Shown piece by piece: positions 58,624 to 64,000 of a stretch of 64,000 nt of DNA. Under the pieces are notes generated by a model. The model was not told the DNA's origin, searched no databases, and worked only from the letters and a program-made list of their open reading frames with translations. Source of the DNA: CAWAND01 sp963807065 (GTDB lineage: Bacteria; Chloroflexota; Anaerolineae; Anaerolineales; E44-bin32). The DNA lies in contig CAWDZQ010000002.1 in NCBI GenBank assembly GCA_963807065.1, forward strand, positions 124,001 through 188,000, given 5' to 3'. The translations under genes and the position numbers were made by a program. Every line of letters begins with the position of its first letter. Positions within the stretch are counted from its first letter, which is position 1.

Positions 58624-58641
58624 TTGTGAAACCTTGCACAA
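58624..58641. promoter_or_regulatory. Rex- or CRP/FNR-like palindrome upstream of htrA
   Basis: TTGTGAAACCTTGCACAA matches 13 of 14 specified bases. It lies 35 bases before the htrA start on the minus strand, downstream of the predicted htrA promoter, a place suited to repression. Confidence 0.55.
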
Positions 58642-58698
58642 TCTGTCCGGCCGATGCCGGCGGTCCTGTGCGAACTTTCCGAAGTCTACTCACCCAAC

Positions 58699-58716
58699 AT
58701 GACAGTCGGATGACAA
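58699..58716 (-). promoter_or_regulatory. Pho-box-like direct repeat facing htrA
   Basis: On the minus strand TTGTCAT-CCGA-CTGTCAT, two 7-base units at an 11-base period. A possible -10 TAGACT (58683-58688) follows 10 bases later. This is the spacing expected of an activator of the PhoB/OmpR type. Confidence 0.6.
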
Positions 58717-58751
58717 AGCCCGGCGAGTTTTCTACCGGTGCGCTCGGCCGG

Positions 58752-58780
58752 CGTTCATCTGGCTGTCATCTGACTGTGTT
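58752..58780 (+). promoter_or_regulatory. Pho-box-like triple repeat facing the response-regulator gene
   Basis: CGTTCAT, CTGTCAT and CTGTGTT at 58752, 58763 and 58774, each separated by 4 bases (11-base period). A possible -10 TATTCT (58785-58790) follows after 4 bases. The repeats are the inverted counterpart of those at 58699, so one regulator may drive both divergent genes. Confidence 0.6.
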
Positions 58781-58816
58781 GGAGTATTCTTAAGCAAGGA
58801 ACAGTCCCGGAAACAC

Positions 58817-59515
58817 GTGGGAGATTTCCTCTTGCGGATCTTGTTGGTGGAAGACAACCAGAGGTTGAGCGACTCGCTGAAGCGGAGCCTGACCGAGGAT
58901 GGCTATGCCGTCGATGTGGCCTACGACGGTGAGGATGGCGAGGCCTGGGGGTTGAGTTATGAGTATGACGCCATCATCCTGGACATCATGCTCCCCAAGA
59001 AGGACGGCTTGGCCGTTTGTCGGGCGTTGCGAGATGAACGCGTCAGGAGCCCGATCATCATGCTGACCGCCAGAGACACGGTGGGCGACCGGGTCAGCGG
59101 CCTGGACAGCGGGGCTGACGACTACTTGGTCAAGCCTTTCGCCCTCGAAGAACTGCTGGCTCGGCTGCGCGCCCTTCTCCGCCGGGATTCAGATGACAGG
59201 TCCGCCGAGTTGCGAGTGGGCGACCTGAAGCTCGATCCAGCCACCCATCGCGTCGAGCGCGACGGACATGACATCCGGCTGACCGCCAAGGAATTCGCCC
59301 TTCTGGAGTACTTCATGCACAATCGCGGGCGTATCGTCACCCGGGAGATGGCGGAAGACCACATCTGGAGTTACGACTTCCAGGCGTCTTCCAACGTGGT
59401 GGACGTTTACGTTCGCCGGCTCCGGCGCAAGATTGATGACCCATTCGAGACCCAGTTGCTTGAAACGGTCCGCGGTTCAGGCTACCGTCTGGTCCATCCG
59501 GATGAGACCGAATGA
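58817..59515 (+). CDS. OmpR/PhoB-family response regulator
   Basis: About 230 residues. Receiver domain with LLVEDN acidic pocket, phospho-Asp in AIILDIMLPKKDG (about residue 55) and Lys in DDYLVKPFALEEL; winged-helix output domain with LTAKEFALLEYFMHNRGRIVTREM and VDVYVRRLRRKID. The start may be GTG 58817 or TTG 58832 (LRILLVEDN). It overlaps the kinase gene by 4 bases and is divergent from htrA. Confidence 0.95.
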   Translation: MGDFLLRILLVEDNQRLSDSLKRSLTEDGYAVDVAYDGEDGEAWGLSYEYDAIILDIMLPKKDGLAVCRALRDERVRSPIIMLTARDTVGDRVSGLDSGADDYLVKPFALEELLARLRALLRRDSDDRSAELRVGDLKLDPATHRVERDGHDIRLTAKEFALLEYFMHNRGRIVTREMAEDHIWSYDFQASSNVVDVYVRRLRRKIDDPFETQLLETVRGSGYRLVHPDETE

Positions 59516-61038
59516 GCACCCGACTGGCCAACCTTTGGCGGCGCGTGGGGGACGTCATCGGCAGCATCCGCTTCCGGCTGACGCTGTGGTTCGTAGCCAT
59601 CCTGGCCGTCATTCTGCTTGTATTCTCAACCTTCATCTACATCCAACAAGCCCGCGCCCTACGGGAGGCCAGCCTGGCGAGGCTCGAGAATAAGTTCACC
59701 CAGCTTCAGACGCTGGTCCAGCTCCCCGTGCGTGAGCTCACCCGTGCCGGTCATCTGACTCTGCCGAGCATGCCCGACAATGCGCAACCGCTCCTGCAAG
59801 ATGGGGACGTCATGGCCATCACCGACACCTCCGGGCAGGTGGTCCAAGCCACCGGGCCGCTGAGCGTGGGGACCATCGCCCGCATCACCCAGTCAGAGCT
59901 GAACGAACGTCAGAATTCCGATCCCCGCACCTACACGATCACCCCCGAAGCGGACGAGACCCAGGCGCGGAGGGCTCAATATCTCTTCCTATTCGCGCCG
60001 ATCTCCCTGGGCAACAGCGTCATCGCTTTCCTGGTCATGGGCAGCCCGGTCGACCCCGACGGCCAACTGCAAAGGCTGATCCTGACCCTGCTCCTGGGAT
60101 CCATCGGCACCCTGGTCGTCGCCCTGGGCGGCGGATTCTGGCTGGCAGATCGGGCGATGCGCCCGGTGAAGACGATCACCCACACCGCCCAAGACCTGGG
60201 CGAATCCGATCTGAGCCGGCGCTTGAATCTTGGCCGGCACGATGAGTTGGGCGAACTGGCGGACACCTTCGACGCCATGCTGGACCGCCTTCAGGCCGCC
60301 TTCGACCGCCAGCGGAGGTTCACGGCCGACGCCAGTCACGAACTGCGCACGCCCTTGACGATCATCAACCTGGAGGCCGGCCGCGCCGCCCAGCCAGGTC
60401 GCAGTATGGAAGATATGTTGCAGGCCATGGCGGTTATCCGCTCCGAAAATGAGTTCATGACCCGGCTGGTGACCAATCTCCTGACCCTGTCACGGATGGA
60501 TTCGGGGCAGACGGCCCTCTCATTCGAACCGGTCGACCTGAGCGATGTGGCGCTGGAGGGCGTCGAGCGCTTGGCTCCGCTGGCGGCCCGCCAGCACGTG
60601 AGCCTGACGGCCGGCGACCTGCCTGAGTTGATCATTTCCGGCGATCGGCAGTTCCTGGCCCAAATGGTCAACAACTTGATTGAAAACGGGATCAAATACA
60701 CGGCGGGGGCCAGCGAGCGGAAGGTCTGCGTCGAGACCGGCCCGTGCGCCGACGCGGACCGGCAGATGGGCTGCCTGCGCGTGGTGGACAGCGGTCAGGG
60801 CATCGCCCCCGAACACCTTTCGCACCTCTTCGAACGTTTCTATCAGGCCGACGCCGCCCGCACTCGCGGAAGATCGGATGGAGAAGACGAAGCATCCTCT
60901 TCTGGAGTCGGTTTAGGGCTGTCGATTGTGGACTGGATTGCACGCGCCCACGGGGGGAAAGTGCGGGTCGAGAGCAGCCTCGGCAAGGGGACGACGTTCG
61001 AAGTTCTCCTCCCGCTGGCCTCCGGCGCCAACGGTTGA
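59512..61038 (+). CDS. membrane sensor histidine kinase
   Basis: A 508-residue kinase. Helix 1 at about residues 22-45, an extracytoplasmic sensor of about 140 residues without a domain I can name, helix 2 at about 185-208, then a HAMP domain (RAMRPVKTITHTAQ), the H-box ASHELRTPLTIINLE (His about 276), and ATPase motifs NLIENGIKYT, DSGQGIAPEHLSHLFERF and GVGLGLSIVDWIARAHGG. It should phosphorylate the regulator encoded just before it. Coupling to htrA suggests envelope or protein-folding stress as the signal. Confidence 0.95.
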   Translation: MSTRLANLWRRVGDVIGSIRFRLTLWFVAILAVILLVFSTFIYIQQARALREASLARLENKFTQLQTLVQLPVRELTRAGHLTLPSMPDNAQPLLQDGDVMAITDTSGQVVQATGPLSVGTIARITQSELNERQNSDPRTYTITPEADETQARRAQYLFLFAPISLGNSVIAFLVMGSPVDPDGQLQRLILTLLLGSIGTLVVALGGGFWLADRAMRPVKTITHTAQDLGESDLSRRLNLGRHDELGELADTFDAMLDRLQAAFDRQRRFTADASHELRTPLTIINLEAGRAAQPGRSMEDMLQAMAVIRSENEFMTRLVTNLLTLSRMDSGQTALSFEPVDLSDVALEGVERLAPLAARQHVSLTAGDLPELIISGDRQFLAQMVNNLIENGIKYTAGASERKVCVETGPCADADRQMGCLRVVDSGQGIAPEHLSHLFERFYQADAARTRGRSDGEDEASSSGVGLGLSIVDWIARAHGGKVRVESSLGKGTTFEVLLPLASGANG

Positions 61039-61048
61039 CTCCCTGCCC

Positions 61049-61948
61049 CTAGGACGCCCCAAACAGTCCGATCTCGACGTAGCGCCACTCGCCGTCCAGC
61101 TCGGCGAAGAAGGCCACCATGGTGTGCGCCGGCACGGGGTTCAGAACCGACCCGCTGCAGCATTCGTAGTGCGGAATCTGGCTATAGCCGAGATCGGCGT
61201 CCTGGCCGGCGTAGCTCACCCCGATCGTCCCATCCCGTTCGTAGAAGTAGAACGGCTTTCCGCCCATCAGTTGAAAGCCAAACGCCTCATCATAGCCCAG
61301 TTGATCGTTGAGCAGCTGCCCATCCACGTAGACCTGCCCGACCCATAGATCGGGCGTGGCCATCAGCAGCTCCAGTGACCAATGGCTATCATAAGTCCAC
61401 AGCCCCTGGAGGGTCGATGCCGGGCTGGGGAAGCCGGCCGGCGCGCTGAAGATCAGCCGATCCCCCTGCCACAGCTCAGCCGTCTGTGCCTGCGTGGCGG
61501 CATCGGTTTCGATTCTGGCCAGCAGCGTGCCACCTTCGAATTCGGCGGTCAGCGCTGGGCGGTACTGATCGTCGCTCCGCAAGTCGAGATGGTATTCGTC
61601 TTGTCGCTCGGCAGCGCGCCGGGCCAGCACACTTTTCTGCGTGCCAACGACGGGTCGAAATGTAAGTGGGTCGAGGGTCGGCTGGCCGACCAGCGGGTAC
61701 ACCTCCAGCACCAAACCGCCCGGCAGAGATTGTGTCTCTGGCGGACTGAGAGCCGGGAGTGCCGCAGCGGCTTGCGTAGGCTCAGTCGGCACCTGCACCG
61801 CAGGCGGTAGCAAGCTTGAGGTGGCGGGGATAGATGTCACCGCAGCTTGACCACCCGGCGTGGGCGGTCCAGGATGGGCGGCGGGGGCACAAGCCGTCAT
61901 GGCGAGGATGATCACCGGGGCCAACAGGCAGGGAAGGAGGACGCGCAT
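61049..61948 (-). CDS. secreted lipoprotein of unknown function
   Basis: A 299-residue protein. The signal peptide ends in LAMTACAPA (lipobox, about residue 19), followed by a Pro/Ser/Thr linker to residue 65 and a folded domain with many aromatic residues (LQGLWTYDSHWSLELL, FQLMGGKPFYFYERDG) and a Cys pair ECCSG. LVGQPTLDPLTFRPVVGTQ is an unusual block. GGGAAGGAGG precedes ATG 61948. It converges with the histidine kinase gene, 10 bases apart. Confidence 0.8.
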   Translation of the reverse strand: MRVLLPCLLAPVIILAMTACAPAAHPGPPTPGGQAAVTSIPATSSLLPPAVQVPTEPTQAAAALPALSPPETQSLPGGLVLEVYPLVGQPTLDPLTFRPVVGTQKSVLARRAAERQDEYHLDLRSDDQYRPALTAEFEGGTLLARIETDAATQAQTAELWQGDRLIFSAPAGFPSPASTLQGLWTYDSHWSLELLMATPDLWVGQVYVDGQLLNDQLGYDEAFGFQLMGGKPFYFYERDGTIGVSYAGQDADLGYSQIPHYECCSGSVLNPVPAHTMVAFFAELDGEWRYVEIGLFGAS

Positions 61949-62033
61949 CGTCGTTCGGGCTCCCGCAAACAGCATAGCACACGATCGGCCGGGGCCGAAG
62001 TGACACTCGTCTAAATCTCCGGGGATCGGCGAT

Positions 62034-63714
62034 TCAGTAGGGGAACCAATAGGCGTCAAGCTGTGCCCAGGGGGGCGTGAGCATCTCTTCGATCGGCGTG
62101 AAGATGTAGCCATTCAGGATGTGGTGATCAGAAGAGTAGGTTGTATCGGGACCAAGGGCATAGTCCCCCCCAAAGACACAATCAAACACCACCCGGAACG
62201 AATTGGCGGGGGAAATGGCCGGATAAAGCTGCGAGTTGCAGCCCTGGGGCAGTTGATAGGTATTCAGGATGCCGATCTTGGTCAGAAGGTTCTTTTGGTC
62301 GGGGGGGTTGTCCCAGTCGAAACCGAATGCCGGTCCTGTGTCGGATCCCAGGATGATGATGGGATCGGTGGTGAAGTCCTTAATCAAGACGTCCAGCATT
62401 TCCAGCGTGCGTTTGTTAATGTACAGGAGTTGGTCGCGATACTCACCGGCCTCCTGGGCCGCGTTCGTCGTCGGGGTGCTGTCGTCGAAGTTCAGTGCGC
62501 CTAACGGTGAGGTGCACTCACCATTCGCCCCGAAGAGATACGGCCGATGAGGCGACACAAAATGGGTGAAGACGAACTTTGGCCCCGGCAACGGCGGGAT
62601 CCTCGGAAGTTGGTCAAAGGTCCAAAGCACAAGCTGCCGTTGCGCTTCGTTGCCCTCCAACACATCCAAAGATTGGGCCAGGGCCGCCAGGCGACGCGCC
62701 CTGAGTTCATCCAACGGGAGACGGAGCCAGGTAGTGCTGATCAGGAAGGCTTCAAAGGAAGTGGGCTGAGGAATGCTCAGGCTCTGAGCCTGCCCCAAGC
62801 TGTTCTGACCCGGCGGAGGAAGAGGGGGGCCTTTTGATTGAAGTGGGCGACCATCCACTGGGGAGGGTCACGGTCCGACAGCCGAGATGTTCGAGCTGCT
62901 TGCCTACCAGGCTGTTTCGGATCGGATCGGTGAGGGGAGCCGGGTAGGTGCCAGGTGGCAGGTCGGTCCCCAGGTGGGGGAGCGTGGCCATGTTGAGGGA
63001 CGACGCCAGAGAGAAGGCTGTCGACACATGATTGGCATCGCTCTTGTCGGCCACATAGCAGGCGCGCTGGCGAGCGGCCTGGATGAAGTCATGATCGTCG
63101 AACCCATACAGGTCGCGCATGACGTCTTCACAGGCAGACGAATCAATGATTTTCTAGTAGATGTCCGGCAACTGGCCTGGACCGTCTCAATGCAAGGCAC
63201 CTGCCTCTGCCAACCCAGGGCTGGTGAATGCCGCCCGGCTGGAGAGCACGCCCAGGCGTGCCATAGACACGAGTGGCAGAGCGACCGCCACCACGCATGC
63301 GGCGTTGAGGAAGCTGTTGCTCGGGCCCAAACGAACAGCGGGGGTCCGCCAAGTGAGCCAAACCACACCGCCAAGGAGTCCCAGCCAAAGCAGAGTCAGA
63401 TAGCGGTGACGCCCCAGCACCACACCGCCGAGGGCGTCATTTTTGATCAGGTCATAGATCAGGCCGTAAGAGAAGAACAGAAGCAGGAACGAGCTGGCGA
63501 GAATGCCGGCCTTCAACCAGTCGCCAGCGAGACCTCGAAGGATGGGCCACAGCAGAAGTGCTCCGAGCAGGCTCAATGCCAGAGGCCGGAGCGCTTCGAT
63601 CCATAGGATCTGCTGGATACTGGCGGCAACCAACCACAAGACGGGGTAAGCGGCCAAAGCCAAACGATGGATGATAAGCCGCCGCCGTGGACTTGGTCGA
63701 CCTGTTGAACTCAT
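62034..63714 (-). pseudogene. membrane sulfatase/alkaline-phosphatase-like gene with two nonsense codons and a frameshift
   Basis: The N-terminal part (63714 to 63190) encodes five hydrophobic helices. The same frame meets TGA at 63187-63189 and TAG at 63154-63156, yet continues between and after them as GQLPDIY, KIIDSSACEDVMRDLYGFDDHDF, which is the metal-site start of the sulfatase-like domain. A shift at the G6 run 62824-62829 leads into PGPKFVFTHFVSPHRPY, IILGSDTG and YSSDHHI, which end normally. The whole would be a lipoteichoic-acid-synthase-like or arylsulfatase-like protein of about 560 residues. Confidence 0.75.
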
Positions 63715-64000
63715 GCCTTTTCCCCCTCCCGGATCTCGCATGCGATCCAACAGGATCATATATTGTTTTCATTCTCACCGTCTCAATGTTCTGGCGAGGG
63801 CCGGCCAAGCCTGGACCAAGCCGCGCTCAGCCCACATGAGACATCGGCCGTCGACGCGAAGACGGCTCCCTATTGGTCCGTCCTTGATACGGCCGATGGG
63901 GAGCCGGAATTGTCCGGAGAGCAGGAGAATGGTGGTAAGGATCAGGCCAGCAGGCTGACGGCGTGCATTCCGCAGAACCGGCACGTGCCTTCAAGCCTGG
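63715..64000. other. right edge, nothing firmly assigned
   Basis: A minus-strand frame of 69 codons (63984 to 63775) starts MPVLRNARRQPAGLI and holds one hydrophobic stretch, but it matches no family I know and has no clear ribosome-binding site. It could be the 3' part of a gene or chance. Confidence 0.3.

Noticed and set aside
1..64000. CRISPR arrays, insertion sequences and prophage genes
   Set aside because: I saw no regularly spaced repeats, transposase or phage-type genes in the window.

Overview
The window is a GC-rich (about 60 percent by eye), gene-dense bacterial chromosome fragment. It carries a group 1e (Isp-type) [NiFe] hydrogenase with its full hyp maturation set, two selenocysteine genes, a selenium-linked purine/molybdenum-hydroxylase cluster, F420-type enzymes, a complete PTS and a PPi-type phosphofructokinase. 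Together these suggest an anaerobic fermentative or respiring bacterium. A Chloroflexota (Anaerolineae-like) origin is my best guess from gene style; nothing in the window proves it.

Layout. 1-4.3 kb: end of a Gfo/Idh/MocA oxidoreductase, PPi-type phosphofructokinase, tRNA(CAU), FAD oxidoreductase. 4.5-19.9 kb: one long plus-strand array, ArsR regulator - TusA - DsrE - DsrE - lipoyl carrier - hydrogenase small subunit - Isp1 - Isp2 - small protein - hydrogenase large subunit - V4R-like protein - maturation protease - lipoate ligase - hypA-B-F-C-D-E. It joins sulfur-carrier proteins and a lipoylated carrier to an H2-oxidising membrane enzyme. 20-30 kb: YgeY peptidase, SsnA amidohydrolase, XdhD-like hydroxylase, a broken FAD subunit, a truncated luciferase-like gene, hydantoinase, then an F420-type LLM enzyme and NADPH:F420 reductase.

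28.6-44.5 kb is a single minus-strand run: HPr, GntR regulator, mannose-family PTS (EIIA, B, C, D), two zinc-type dehydrogenases, aldolase, EamA transporter, a glycine-reductase-like selenoenzyme (GrdE, GrdB with Sec, GrdC, GrdA with Sec) and aldehyde dehydrogenase. Enzyme I lies divergently at 45.2 kb. A sugar PTS joined to a Sec-dependent Grd reductase, with no GrdD and with the pyruvoyl-forming Asn-Cys of GrdE replaced, is the best candidate here for an undescribed pathway.

47-64 kb: ClC channel, nicotinamidase-like hydrolase convergent with PncB, lipoproteins, an HD gene, a ferric-reductase/ApbE/small membrane protein set ending in htrA, a two-component system divergent from htrA with Pho-box-like repeats between them, and a broken membrane sulfatase gene. 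Several genes in this part carry frameshifts in G6/C6 runs, so either sequence error or slippage must be considered. A palindrome close to TTGTGAA-N4-TTCACAA recurs in intergenic positions across the window (Rex- or CRP/FNR-like) and may tie hydrogenase, purine and stress genes into one regulon.
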